22,621 bases of DNA from an uncultured Candidatus Saccharibacteria bacterium (lineage in GTDB: Bacteria > Patescibacteriota > Saccharimonadia > Saccharimonadales > Saccharimonadaceae), in assembly GCA_948663575.1 (NCBI GenBank), contig CAPNAV010000014.1, positions 1-22,621 of the forward strand. The letters run 5' to 3'. Made by a program: the position numbers and the translations under genes. The notes below the pieces were generated by a model. The model searched no databases, had not been told where the DNA came from, and saw nothing but the letters and a program-made list of their open reading frames with translations. The first letter of the stretch is position 1; each line of letters starts with the position of its first letter. Of this stretch, positions 1-6,727 are shown in pieces.

Positions 1-229
1 TCATACTTTAATCATAACACTACTTTTTTTGTTTGGGGATTATGCAACAAGACCTGAAAAACGATTTTGTATGTGAGAATTTATAACAAAAATAGCCCTT
101 AAAAGGCATCAGCTAATATATGCTGATAACGCAAAAATATTCAATTTAGCGAACGAATAAGATTCTCTATCATTGGTGTAGGTGATATTTTCTTAGTGAT
201 AATAGGTAGTGTGGCGGATGTGCAAACAA

Positions 230-262
230 AAAACACCCTGAAGTTTTGCTTTAGGGTGTTTT
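230..262 (-). terminator. intrinsic terminator of the 268-996 gene
   Basis: A perfect 10-bp inverted repeat (AAAACACCCT at 230-239, AGGGTGTTTT at 253-262) with a 13-nt loop. On the minus strand the second arm runs into TTTTTTGTTTG, so it fits a rho-independent terminator 6 nt beyond the stop codon at 268. The upstream 229 bases hold no open frame I can support. Confidence 0.85.
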
Positions 263-267
263 GCTGC

Positions 268-996
268 TTATTCTTGGGGAATAATACTGCTAAGAGATTC
301 CCAGTCGCCGGTGAAATTATTAAGGATCTTTATGTCGGATGGGTTTGAGTCGGCCGAATAGTTGGCTGAGGATTGAACTTCGCGGAGACCACCTTGGTTT
401 TCTTGGAAGGTGTAACCTTCAGCGGTGCGTAGCGCTTCGTCTTTTTTAAGATAAGCGAGATAGACTTTTCCGGCTTCAATGTCGATGTCGCCAGAAACTA
501 CATACGAAACATTGTCTTTCCCTGGATCAAGGGCATCCATTTTAGAGCATCGCGATTCTGAAGCATGCTTGCAATAATCATCAACTGACATGGTGCCGCC
601 TACGCGATAAAAATTTGTCGTTTTGCCGATTTCTAGGTCGCCTTTGAAGCTATCAATAACTGTAAATTGGCCGTAAGTGAATATTCTGACGGGCTGATCG
701 ATAACTTCTGCATAATTATCGGCTCCGTCGATCGAATCGACATGAACTAGCGCGACGTAATCGGCGCGTTCGAACATGGCGGCACTATCGGAGGCGTCGA
801 AATTAGAATCCAACATGCCAGTAATTGTAAAATTGTTCTGCTCGGAGGGTGAGCTGGTTCCATCTCCCTCGTTTGTTATCTCACTGGAGTTATTTTCAGT
901 TTGGCTATCACTATTCTTGGCTATAATAACAGTAGCGGTGACTCCTAAAATTGCGATAACAGCGAGAGTTAATATGGTTGGAGTTAATTTTTTCAT
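268..996 (-). CDS. membrane-anchored extracytoplasmic protein, function unknown
   Basis: A 242-aa protein. Residues 1-4 are MKKL, followed by one hydrophobic segment (about 5-26) with no lipobox cysteine, so it is probably a signal anchor or cleaved signal peptide. Residues 27-55 are a Ser/Asn/Glu-rich low-complexity linker typical of exported proteins. The rest looks like a beta-rich domain: the pattern ADYVALVHV...YGQFTVIDSFKGDLEIGKTTNFYRVGG...VYLAYL resembles proteins of the type 'V-KG-x(n)-GG-Y-L', but I cannot assign a named family. Two cysteines (CKHASESRC) could form a disulfide. The gene stands alone, with its own promoter 20 nt upstream and a terminator directly after the stop. A surface or periplasm-equivalent location is an inference from the N-terminus. 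Confidence 0.85.
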   Translation of the reverse strand: MKKLTPTILTLAVIAILGVTATVIIAKNSDSQTENNSSEITNEGDGTSSPSEQNNFTITGMLDSNFDASDSAAMFERADYVALVHVDSIDGADNYAEVIDQPVRIFTYGQFTVIDSFKGDLEIGKTTNFYRVGGTMSVDDYCKHASESRCSKMDALDPGKDNVSYVVSGDIDIEAGKVYLAYLKKDEALRTAEGYTFQENQGGLREVQSSANYSADSNPSDIKILNNFTGDWESLSSIIPQE

Positions 997-1015
997 ATGT
1001 TATATCTCTGTTTTT

Positions 1016-1044
1016 AGTATAAATGATTTTTTGTATTATTGCAA
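1016..1044 (-). promoter_or_regulatory. sigma70-type promoter of the 268-996 gene
   Basis: Minus strand: -35 TTGCAA (1039-1044), 17-bp spacer, -10 TATACT (1016-1021). The predicted start is near 1009, giving a leader of about 13 nt before the ATG at 996. No strong Shine-Dalgarno is seen, only AGAGAT. Confidence 0.7.
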
Positions 1045-1085
1045 GGCAATTCTTTGCGTTTTTGCCATTAAAACTTGATAAAAAA

Positions 1086-1425
1086 GATTTTCTTGTGAGT
1101 TTTTTTGTTTAAGCTATTTAGGGTGGAATATTTTATGGGGACTCGGAATTTATTAACGACATGGTTTTATCTGACGTATCATAAAAATGACTCTACTAGT
1201 ATGTCGTTACAACGAGTTGAAAAACAATCGCCATCGGGTGCCGCCTTGTTTTTGTAACAAGTTTTCATAGCAATTGCTCTCGTTTTATTTGTTCCATTGC
1301 GCAGAAAAGCATTACGCGCTTAAATGTTTGTACTCCTCGCCTTATCTGCGCTATCACGCAGAAAAAGCTTCATCAGCTCTAATAATAAAGCAAGACTTTA
1401 TTATTATTCGCATTCCTCGCTTCAT
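1086..1425. other. non-coding stretch with hairpins and degenerate repeats beside FISUMP fragment 1
   Basis: No supportable gene. It holds a perfect AT-rich hairpin (TAATAATAAAG 1380-1390, loop CAAGA, CTTTATTATTA 1396-1406) and a CTGCG/CGCAG hairpin near 1346-1361. Two related motifs, read on the minus strand as GATGAAGCGAGGAATGC and GATAAGGCGAGGAGTAC, match at 13 of 17 positions with all differences being transitions. The block sits directly 3' of fragment 1. It may be a conserved tail of the cassette or an untranslated remnant; I cannot tell which. Confidence 0.45.
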
Positions 1426-1462
1426 CATTATCCATTATTAGTAGAGACTAGGCAGCGGAGGG
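1426..1462 (-). repeat. 37-bp terminal repeat, inverted copy A
   Basis: Exact inverted copy of 2451-2487. On the minus strand it begins CCCTCCGCTGCCTAGTCTCT and ends GGATAATG. It encodes the shared C-terminal residues LRCLVSTNNG plus the stop of the FISUMP fragment, and the match continues imperfectly for about 7 nt to AAGC. Confidence 0.9.
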
Positions 1463-1742
1463 ATTGGGCGCGATCTCGAGTATTGTGATCCGAGGGCCAG
1501 ACCCAGAAAAACTGGAGACTAGTTGCAAAGTAATATGAGCTATTGTTGATGTTTGGAATGCTTGATGCAAGAAAACTATAATTTCCTAACAACTCTAGTA
1601 AATGTGACAGGCTATTGCTATATCCGGCAGGAGTAGTAAAAAATGGCGAGAGGAAGATATTATGACTTGCATCTGTTTTGCCTGGTAATGTCATGCCTCG
1701 GTTTGCATGCATGCTGCCATTGTTATCATCATCGCTCACCAA
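1428..1742 (-). pseudogene. FISUMP-type C-terminal fragment 1 (start-less, probably silent cassette)
   Basis: The minus-strand frame encodes about 104 residues with the layout of the C-terminal part of a Fibrobacter-succinogenes-major-paralogous (FISUMP, TIGR02145-like, C-type-lectin/FGE-like fold) domain. The pieces are GMTLPG, LSPFFTTPAGY, NSSYYFATSLQFFW, then the closing LRCLVSTNNG. There is no signal peptide, no Shine-Dalgarno and no good start: the first codons are part of a block (TTTGGTGAGCGATRAT) also found at the head of fragment 2. In this family the domain usually ends a longer secreted or pilin-like protein, so this is either a truncated pseudogene or a donor cassette for gene conversion. 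The family assignment rests on motif spacing, not on a search. Confidence 0.6.
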
Positions 1743-1899
1743 ATAGTGAAAAGAAAAAGTCTATTTTTGCTTTTTAGAGTAACGCAATCTCGCAATTTTT
1801 TCTGGATCTTTTGTTTAGAAAATAGGCAGCTTGAAGGCCTTTTTTGGCAATAAAATCCGTGGAAAATACAAGAAAAATGACCAAACTCCGTGTTCGGGT

Positions 1900-1925
1900 A
1901 AACCTTAAACCTAGGTTTAAGGTTT
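1900..1925. repeat. 26-bp perfect palindrome
   Basis: AAACCTTAAACCT (1900-1912) is followed directly by its exact reverse complement AGGTTTAAGGTTT (1913-1925), with CCTAGG at the centre. There is no loop, so it favours protein binding or cruciform formation over a terminator role. Confidence 0.9.
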
Positions 1926-1966
1926 TGAAAATAGCTAACAGGGGTGGTGATATCTCAAAATACCCC

Positions 1967-2005
1967 AAAACTTGATCCGCAGATCAGGTTTTGTTTGGTT
2001 TTTGG
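1967..2005 (+). terminator. possible intrinsic terminator or hairpin
   Basis: AAAACTTGATC (1967-1977), loop CGCA, GATCAGGTTTT (1982-1992): 11-bp stem with one T-G pair, followed by T-rich sequence TGTTTGGTTTTT. The flanking ACCCCAAAA (1962-1970) could alternatively pair with TTTTTGGGGGT just downstream. Which strand it serves is uncertain because no gene lies upstream on the plus strand. Confidence 0.4.
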
Positions 2006-2120
2006 GGGTTTGTACAAAGTAAAAAATGCCTCGTTATTGGAATAAAAATGGCCATATGTAAGGACCTGCTTATCGCAATTTCTAAAACCTCACAGTCTAA
2101 AAAAGCCTGCGTCGGTTCGG

Positions 2121-2177
2121 ATAAAGTATAGGAACTATACTTTATCGCTCACGCTCCTTGTAATTTGGTGAGCGATA
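2121..2177. repeat. two consecutive inverted repeats at the head of FISUMP fragment 2
   Basis: First, ATAAAGTATAG (2121-2131), GAA, CTATACTTTAT (2135-2145) is a perfect 11-bp arm dyad. Second, TATCGCTCAC (2143-2152) and GTGAGCGATA (2168-2177) form a 10-bp arm dyad with a 15-nt spacer, overlapping the first by 3 nt. The second dyad contains ATCGCTCAC, which is also the plus-strand sequence at the head of fragment 1 (about 1731-1739). Confidence 0.85.
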
Positions 2178-2485
2178 ATACTACTAATGATTATATGACG
2201 AACACAGGAATAACCTTGCCAGGCAACGAAAGTGCGACTCAGGACGGCGGATTATCGCCTCTATTTCTTAATCGTGTAGGTGGCAATAGATGGGGTGGAA
2301 CTAGCTATCCATACGCTAATATCGAACGCGGTCAAAATGGATTTTTATGGGCAAATAATAGCACACACAAAGCAACGGAAGCTTATTGGATGGGAATCAG
2401 TCTCTATACGTTTTGACCATCCCAACGATACTATCGCTCTTTTTCCTTTCCCCTCCGCTGCCTAGTCTCTACTAATAATGGATAA
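2165..2485 (+). pseudogene. FISUMP-type C-terminal fragment 2, interrupted by an in-frame TGA
   Basis: The frame encodes the same domain type as fragment 1 with better-preserved motifs: GITLPG, LSPLFLNRVGG, NGFLWANNST, AYWMGISLYTF, then TGA (2414-2416). The same frame continues PSQRYYRSFSF and the shared ending LRCLVSTNNG with TAA at 2483-2485. Alignment with fragment 1 (SLQFFWVWPSD) puts the TGA where fragment 1 has Trp or its neighbour. There is no start, signal peptide or ribosome site upstream. It is either a decayed gene end or a silent cassette. Standard TGA stop usage elsewhere in the window argues against recoding. Confidence 0.6.
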
Positions 2486-2487
2486 TG
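2451..2487 (+). repeat. 37-bp terminal repeat, copy B
   Basis: Exact reverse complement of 1426-1462. It encodes LRCLVSTNNG and the stop codon of fragment 2. The two copies are about 1 kb apart in inverted orientation, so recombination between them would flip the interval. Confidence 0.9.
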
Positions 2488-2566
2488 GTAAAGCTTTTTT
2501 CTTTATTACTTGAGCCGATGGTACTTTTCTTTAGGGTAATATAGACGGAGAAAATTCGTAGAAAAA

Positions 2567-2595
2567 TGTTAAATCTAGAAAATGTGTGATATAAT
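2567..2595 (+). promoter_or_regulatory. promoter of tRNA-Thr
   Basis: -10 TATAAT at 2590-2595, 9 nt before the mature tRNA start, with a weak -35 TGTTAA (2567-2572) at 17 bp spacing. Confidence 0.6.
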
Positions 2596-2604
2596 TGTGG
2601 TGTT

Positions 2605-2680
2605 GCCGTGTTAGCTCAGTTAGTAGAGCAGCCGCCTTGTAAGCGGCAGGTCGTCGGGGCAGAGCCGACACACGGCTCCA
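2605..2680 (+). tRNA. tRNA-Thr(UGU) with non-canonical T-loop
   Basis: Full cloverleaf. The acceptor stem GCCGTGT/ACACGGC has 7 pairs and the D stem is GCTC/GAGC. The anticodon stem GCCGC/GCGGC carries loop CTTGTAA with anticodon TGT at 2638-2640. The T stem is GTCGG/CCGAC, followed by discriminator T and an encoded CCA. The T-loop reads GGCAGAG instead of TTCRANY, so T54, T55 and A58 are all missing while C56 is kept. In the D-loop (AGTTAGTA) the usual G18 is A and G19 is kept. A T-rich tract after CCA may end transcription. Stem integrity, a promoter and CCA suggest a functional gene, but the T-loop is strange enough that a pseudo-tRNA remains possible. Confidence 0.85.
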
Positions 2681-2955
2681 TTTTGTTTTTTTGAATAGTT
2701 TTAGCGTGATACGTCTTTTATGCTTTTGTATGAGAGCTTGATAATGTATAGAAAATTGAGTTGAAGATTTGATACGGCTTAAAATCGTATGGACGTTTTT
2801 GTGCTGTCTACATAAGCAACTAATGAGGTAGGAGGGGTAAGATTATTACGCTTTAAAATTTTGCGCTACAGAGGTTTAATGATAGCCTGGTGGAGTTAAA
2901 ATTGTTCCAAGCAAAATACTTCACTACTTTTATGACTTTATAAGCTTAATCAATT

Positions 2956-3699
2956 CTAGATTCTTTTGCCATTCTTGGGGCGGGTGACTGTTTGACGAGC
3001 TGATGTGCTGGCGGCGTTAGCTTGATTACGACTGGTAGTTCTGGCGGCGCGGCGGTTACCTCGGCGTTCGGCAGCGGTACATGCTTCACTAGCGATTTGC
3101 GCTTCGATACGGGCGGTGGTGTCGGCTAAGCCTTCGGCGTCACCGGTAGCTTCGTGGATTGCAAGAATGAGGCGAAGCGTGTTAGTGCTATGATCGAGCT
3201 GGTAGGCTTTTTCTAAAGCGTCGACAGCGGCTTTGACCTGGCCAAGACGTTCCTTAGCTTTAGCGAGAGCAATATAACGTGCCGGAACATCGCTTTCGAG
3301 ATCTATGGCCTGTTCAAAAGCCATGACGGCTTTTTCGTAAGCGCCAGTTTCGAGGTAAATTAGGCCGACGTTATGTAGAGAAGAAGGGTTATTATCGAGA
3401 GATTGAGCGATTTCAAAACATTCAATAGCTTCGTCGAACTTTTGTTCCTTGGCGTAAAGAATACCAAGACGATTGTAGGCAGCAGCGTTTTTCTCATCAA
3501 ATTTAAGGATGGTGAGCAGAGCCTTTTCGGCGCGCAGAGGCTTGTGATCACGCATAGAAGTCTGAGCAGCGCTCCAGAGGCGTTTCATTTGAACGTCATA
3601 GCGGGCATTATGCTGCGCCTCGGCGGGCTTGCGATGAAAAAGAGGGTACAAAAAAGTTAACCCCAGAGCTATTGCAGCGATTAGCGCAATTCCTAACAT
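2956..3699 (-). CDS. membrane-anchored TPR protein
   Basis: A 247-aa protein. Residues 2-18 form one transmembrane helix (LGIALIAAIALGLTFLY), followed by a basic and polar stretch and then a run of tetratricopeptide repeats from about residue 35 to 185. Characteristic spacings include AAAYNRLGILYAKEQKFDEA and SLHNVGLIYLETGAYEKAV. The C-terminal 50 residues are Ala/Arg/Thr-rich and probably disordered. TPRs bind proteins; no enzyme motif is present, so it is probably a scaffold or assembly protein at the membrane. It starts 9 nt after the stop of the delta' gene with no clear Shine-Dalgarno, so the two are likely co-transcribed. The 2681-2955 stretch downstream holds no gene I can support. Confidence 0.85.
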   Translation of the reverse strand: MLGIALIAAIALGLTFLYPLFHRKPAEAQHNARYDVQMKRLWSAAQTSMRDHKPLRAEKALLTILKFDEKNAAAYNRLGILYAKEQKFDEAIECFEIAQSLDNNPSSLHNVGLIYLETGAYEKAVMAFEQAIDLESDVPARYIALAKAKERLGQVKAAVDALEKAYQLDHSTNTLRLILAIHEATGDAEGLADTTARIEAQIASEACTAAERRGNRRAARTTSRNQANAASTSARQTVTRPKNGKRI

Positions 3700-3708
3700 A
3701 TTACTATT

Positions 3709-4377
3709 TTAGCATAAATCTGCGACAATATGCAGTTTTACATGGCCGTTTTGTTGGAGATTTTGATGAAGGTGAATGAAATTTGGAAGTTTGGCGAGAA
3801 ACTTGGAATTACCAGTCTTAAAATATGACTTATAGAGAAGTTCGATGGCGGCGGTACAAGCGTCAGTAGCAAGGCTGCGGGCGGTTTTACTCTTGGCGAT
3901 TTCGGCGGCAAGAGCAGGCAAGTCGCGAGGAGTGGCAGCGATAAGTTTTTTAGCAAGTTCCAAGGTCTTAGGCTTAACGGCCGGTGGGTTGTTGAGACGG
4001 TTTTGCTGGCGCAAGATGAAAACTTGAGCACGCGACAAAATAGTTGGCAATAGATTGGTAGGTTTTTCTGTAATAAGTACAAAATGACAAAAAACATGCG
4101 GCTCTTCGAAAGTCTTGAGAAAAGCATTTTGGGCAGCTTCATTCATGGCGTCGGCAGGATTTATCACGAAAAAGCGATCTCTCGACTCGCGACATTGAGT
4201 TAGCTCAAGAAAATTGCGAATCTGCTCGACGGTAATAATTTCGGTTTTTTTGTCTTCGTCGGGAGTAAGATAGAGAGCGCTAGGAAGTTTGAATTTTGAT
4301 TCTTTGGGTATGACAAATATCGAACAGCTAGTTTTTTGCGCGATTTTGGGGAGTTCGGTGATCTTATCAAAAAACAT
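3709..4377 (-). CDS. holB: DNA polymerase III delta' subunit-like protein (short form)
   Basis: A 222-aa protein of the clamp-loader AAA+ family. Recognisable parts are EIITVEQIRNF, RFFVINPADAMNEAAQNAFLKTFEEP (the Walker B/sensor region in this family) and FVLITEKPTNLLPTILSRAQVF (sensor 1 and the SRC-like arginine-finger motif, here SRA). It lacks a P-loop and the zinc-module cysteines, and at 222 aa is well short of the E. coli delta' subunit (about 330 aa). The N-terminal nucleotide-binding segment is abbreviated and the C-terminal collar domain is small. As in other delta' proteins it probably acts as the stator of the clamp loader and does not bind ATP. It is followed by the TPR gene. Short delta' proteins of this type fit a reduced CPR genome. 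Confidence 0.8.
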   Translation of the reverse strand: MFFDKITELPKIAQKTSCSIFVIPKESKFKLPSALYLTPDEDKKTEIITVEQIRNFLELTQCRESRDRFFVINPADAMNEAAQNAFLKTFEEPHVFCHFVLITEKPTNLLPTILSRAQVFILRQQNRLNNPPAVKPKTLELAKKLIAATPRDLPALAAEIAKSKTARSLATDACTAAIELLYKSYFKTGNSKFLAKLPNFIHLHQNLQQNGHVKLHIVADLC

Positions 4378-4415
4378 ATGTAGTTGGCTTTTTCGCTGAG
4401 ATATTAATTTTATTA

Positions 4416-4444
4416 TTGACTTTTTTCATGATGTGTGCTATAAT
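4416..4444 (+). promoter_or_regulatory. strong sigma70-type promoter facing the 3' end of the pseudouridine synthase gene
   Basis: TTGACT (4416-4421), exactly 17 bp, TATAAT (4439-4444). It points away from the delta' gene and into the end of the minus-strand 4470-5372 gene, so a transcript would be antisense. A 16-codon frame (ATG 4451, TAA 4499-4501) begins 6 nt after the -10, overlapping a small hairpin GAATAGC/GCTATTTC. Whether it makes a peptide, an antisense RNA or nothing cannot be settled from sequence. Confidence 0.55.
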
Positions 4445-4469
4445 GGAAGTATGTGTTGGAATAGCCATG

Positions 4470-5372
4470 CTATTTCGACGGACTTTCTATGGCTTGATTA
4501 AACTCTGGTGGCAAAGGTGAGGTGAAGGTTTGGCGGGTGTTTCCCTGTTTCCCAGGAATGGTGATTTCGAGGCTACCGGCATGAAGCATGAGGCGGGGAG
4601 CGGCTTTTTCGTCGCCATAGACGGGGTCGCCCAAGATAGGCGTGCTGAGATATTTGAGGTGAACACGAAGCTGGTGCGTGCGACCGGTGGTGGGCTTGAG
4701 TTCGAGTAGGCTTTTGCCGTTTTTGCTTTCGAGGACTTTGTAGTAAGTTTGTGATGGTTTGCCGTTTTGGTTGACTTCAAAAGTGGTGGGGCGATTGAGG
4801 TTGCGATTGATGGGCAGGTCAATCATGGCCTCGGGGAGTTTTGGTGTGCCTTCGACGATAGCATAATAGGTTTTGTGGGTTTTGCGGTCTTGGAATTGCT
4901 TCCTAAGCATAGTCTGAGTTTCGGGGTTCTTGGCTAAAATGACGACTCCGGAAGTATCCCGGTCGAGACGATGTACTAAGAGACCGTATTTTTCTAGAGT
5001 GATTTCTGGGCAATATTCGCCTTTGGCCATACTAAGTAGGCCACTCGGTTTATCGAGGACGAGTATGTTTTCGTCTTCGTAAATGATGGGGATTTTGGGC
5101 AATTCAGTTTGGCTTTCAGGTACGCTTAAAATAATTTCAGCATCTTTTTCGAATTTGCTGTTTGCTTTGGTGATTTTTTCACCATCAACGGTGACGAAAC
5201 CGCTCTTAATAAAAGTTTGAAGACTAGAGCGATTATATTCAGGATGTTGCTCTACGAGAAGATGGTCTAGACGAAATTTTTCGGGACCAGCTTGGGCTTC
5301 GGGCAGAGCCGTGTCGCCATTAATCACTCTTGAAAGGTCGGGTTTGCTAAATTTTTTGCCAGTTATAATCAT
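4470..5372 (-). CDS. RluA/RluD-family pseudouridine synthase
   Basis: A 300-aa protein. An S4 RNA-binding domain (about residues 32-85: FRLDHLLVEQ...LQTFIKSGFVTVDGEKI) is followed by the pseudouridine synthase catalytic domain. That domain has the motif HRLDRDTSG at 134-142 with catalytic Asp137, a KPSGLLS stretch at 108-114, and GRTHQLRVHLKYLSTPILGDPVYG near 230-255. This is the RluA-family order of domains. It would isomerise uridines in rRNA, most likely 23S, but the exact target cannot be read from sequence, so I give no symbol. The 30-residue N-terminal extension before S4 is unusual in length but starts from the only ATG next to the trpS stop (one base between them). Last gene of the DUF1653-trpS operon. 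Confidence 0.9.
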   Translation of the reverse strand: MIITGKKFSKPDLSRVINGDTALPEAQAGPEKFRLDHLLVEQHPEYNRSSLQTFIKSGFVTVDGEKITKANSKFEKDAEIILSVPESQTELPKIPIIYEDENILVLDKPSGLLSMAKGEYCPEITLEKYGLLVHRLDRDTSGVVILAKNPETQTMLRKQFQDRKTHKTYYAIVEGTPKLPEAMIDLPINRNLNRPTTFEVNQNGKPSQTYYKVLESKNGKSLLELKPTTGRTHQLRVHLKYLSTPILGDPVYGDEKAAPRLMLHAGSLEITIPGKQGNTRQTFTSPLPPEFNQAIESPSK

Positions 5373-5373
5373 A

Positions 5374-6393
5374 TTACCTCAAATGAAAGGCCTTCTGGAC
5401 CTCTAATAGTTTTGCGTTTGCGACTTCGTTAGCGTAGATTTCGCCCTTTTGCAGTAACGTCAATACCTCGTCGTCGCTGATAGTGGCGAGTTTGCGCTGG
5501 AATTCGCCTAGGAAAGCGGCAACGTCTTCGGCGACTTTTTGCTTGAGGTCGCCATAATGTGTCTCGCCAGACCAAGTGGAAATAACGTCTTGCAACGGCA
5601 TGTCATTGACGAGCGCGTCGATTTGCAAAAGATTACTAATTCCTGGCTGATTGAACATGTCAAAGCTGATTTTGCCGACGCTGTCGGTGGTGGCGGACAT
5701 GATTTTCTTTTTGACCTGTTCAGGAGTGTCGGTGAGCATGATTTTGCTGTTTTCGGATTTGGTGGATTTGCTCATTTTCTTTTCGGGATTTTGGAGGTCG
5801 CGAATGCGGATAGCTTCGCCAACTTGCATGAATTCAACTTGTTTCTTGGGCTCGACTGGTAACGTGAAAATATCGACGTATTGCTTGTTGAATTTTTCAG
5901 CAACGCGGCGAGTGAGTTCGAGATGTTGGAATTGATCCTCGCCAACTGGCACGTATTCGGCGTCGTACAATAATATGTCGGCAGCCATGAGGACTGGGTA
6001 GTCAAAAATGCCGACATTGACACTGTCCTTACCGTCGCTTTTATCTTTGTACTGAGTCATGCGGTTGAGATCGCCCATACTAGTAACACAGTTCAAAATC
6101 CAGCAAAGTTCGGAGTGGGCTGGAACGTGCGATTGTCGGTAAAAGTGGACGTTTTCGGTGAGGTTGAGACCGGCGGCAAGGTAGTTTTTGAGGGATTTGA
6201 TGATGTTCTGCTGGAGTTCGCCGTCGATATCGGAAATAATGGAATGAAGATCTGGGGTGAAAATATTAATATGGTAGTTATTGCTATGTGTGTTGGCGAG
6301 GCGAACCATAGGTATGAGCGCGCCAAGAAAATTGCCGAGAGTGAGCTCGCTATTAGCGCGGATGCCGGTGAGAATGGTAGGTTGTTCTGTCAT
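5374..6393 (-). CDS. trpS: tryptophanyl-tRNA synthetase
   Basis: A 339-aa class I aminoacyl-tRNA synthetase of normal bacterial TrpRS length. The HIGH-equivalent motif is SELTLGNFLGAL at about 16-27 (E. coli has GELTIGNYMGAL). The tryptophan-binding region includes YPVLMAADILLYDAEYVPVG and DQFQHLELTR, and the KMSKS loop is intact (KKMSKS, about residue 205-210). It charges tRNA-Trp with tryptophan in the cytoplasm. The ATG at 6393 is preceded by AGAGGA with good spacing, 13 nt after the DUF1653 stop, so the genes are co-transcribed. Nothing is missing or odd. Confidence 0.97.
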   Translation of the reverse strand: MTEQPTILTGIRANSELTLGNFLGALIPMVRLANTHSNNYHINIFTPDLHSIISDIDGELQQNIIKSLKNYLAAGLNLTENVHFYRQSHVPAHSELCWILNCVTSMGDLNRMTQYKDKSDGKDSVNVGIFDYPVLMAADILLYDAEYVPVGEDQFQHLELTRRVAEKFNKQYVDIFTLPVEPKKQVEFMQVGEAIRIRDLQNPEKKMSKSTKSENSKIMLTDTPEQVKKKIMSATTDSVGKISFDMFNQPGISNLLQIDALVNDMPLQDVISTWSGETHYGDLKQKVAEDVAAFLGEFQRKLATISDDEVLTLLQKGEIYANEVANAKLLEVQKAFHLR

Positions 6394-6406
6394 AAGATTC
6401 CTCTAA

Positions 6407-6664
6407 TTATTCGTGATGATTTTGACTTTTGATATTTTGAAGTTCAAAGCGATATGTTTGATTAAACTTAGCTTGATCTTCGGGAGCGAGTTTGCTAAGA
6501 AAAAGAGACTTGGGCCGAGCCCAGAGCGGGCTGTCGCCATAGAGGCCGCGGTAAATAATGAGCTCCTCGCCAGTTTCGCTATGATGGGCAAGAGCTTCGA
6601 CTATGTATAAGTCGCCTTTATAATGTCGATAGATGCCGTGGATTTTTGGTTCGGTGGATTGCAT
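6407..6664 (-). CDS. DUF1653 family protein
   Basis: An 85-aa cytoplasmic protein matching the DUF1653 pattern: GIYRHYKGDLYIVEALAHHSE, then ELIIYRGLYGDSPLWARPKSLFLS. Proteins of this family are small beta-barrel-like domains of unknown biochemical role, often next to housekeeping genes. The start ATG at 6664 has AGGAGA 5-6 nt upstream. A -10 box (TATAAT, 6682-6687 on the minus strand) lies about 18 bp upstream. First gene of an operon with trpS and the pseudouridine synthase. Confidence 0.9.
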   Translation of the reverse strand: MQSTEPKIHGIYRHYKGDLYIVEALAHHSETGEELIIYRGLYGDSPLWARPKSLFLSKLAPEDQAKFNQTYRFELQNIKSQNHHE

Positions 6665-6681
6665 GTAGTCTCCTTGTGTTA

Positions 6682-6687
6682 ATTATA
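6682..6687 (-). promoter_or_regulatory. -10 box of the DUF1653-trpS-pseudouridine synthase operon
   Basis: TATAAT on the minus strand, with no good -35 at 17 bp. It sits in the 63-bp gap after the defence operon. I see no terminator in that gap, so read-through from the defence operon into trpS is possible. Confidence 0.5.
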
Positions 6688-6727
6688 GCATATCCCAAGG
6701 TAAGAAAAATCATCATTGGCGTAGTTT

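Larger units (their letters stand above)
1743..2120. other. non-coding spacer between the two inverted fragments
   Basis: About 380 bases without a convincing gene. The centre carries a 26-bp perfect palindrome and a hairpin (listed separately). The frame on the minus strand at 1774-1968 is AT-rich, lacks a ribosome site and runs through the palindrome, so I do not call it. Confidence 0.5.

Noticed and set aside
2121..2145. AAAGTATAGGAACT resembles part of the yeast FRT site of Flp recombinase
   Set aside because: It matches one arm and part of the spacer only; the second FRT arm is absent. The dyad here is an unrelated 11-bp palindrome, so the likeness is probably chance.
1428..2485. Diversity-generating retroelement (template and variable repeat)
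   Set aside because: No reverse transcriptase or Avd gene is in the window, and the two fragments differ at all bases, not mainly at adenines.
2165..2485. TGA read as Gly or Trp (recoded genetic code, as in SR1/Gracilibacteria)
   Set aside because: Several genes here end naturally in TGA with overlapping downstream starts (for example the 1313-aa helicase gene and fic), and tryptophan is coded by TGG throughout.
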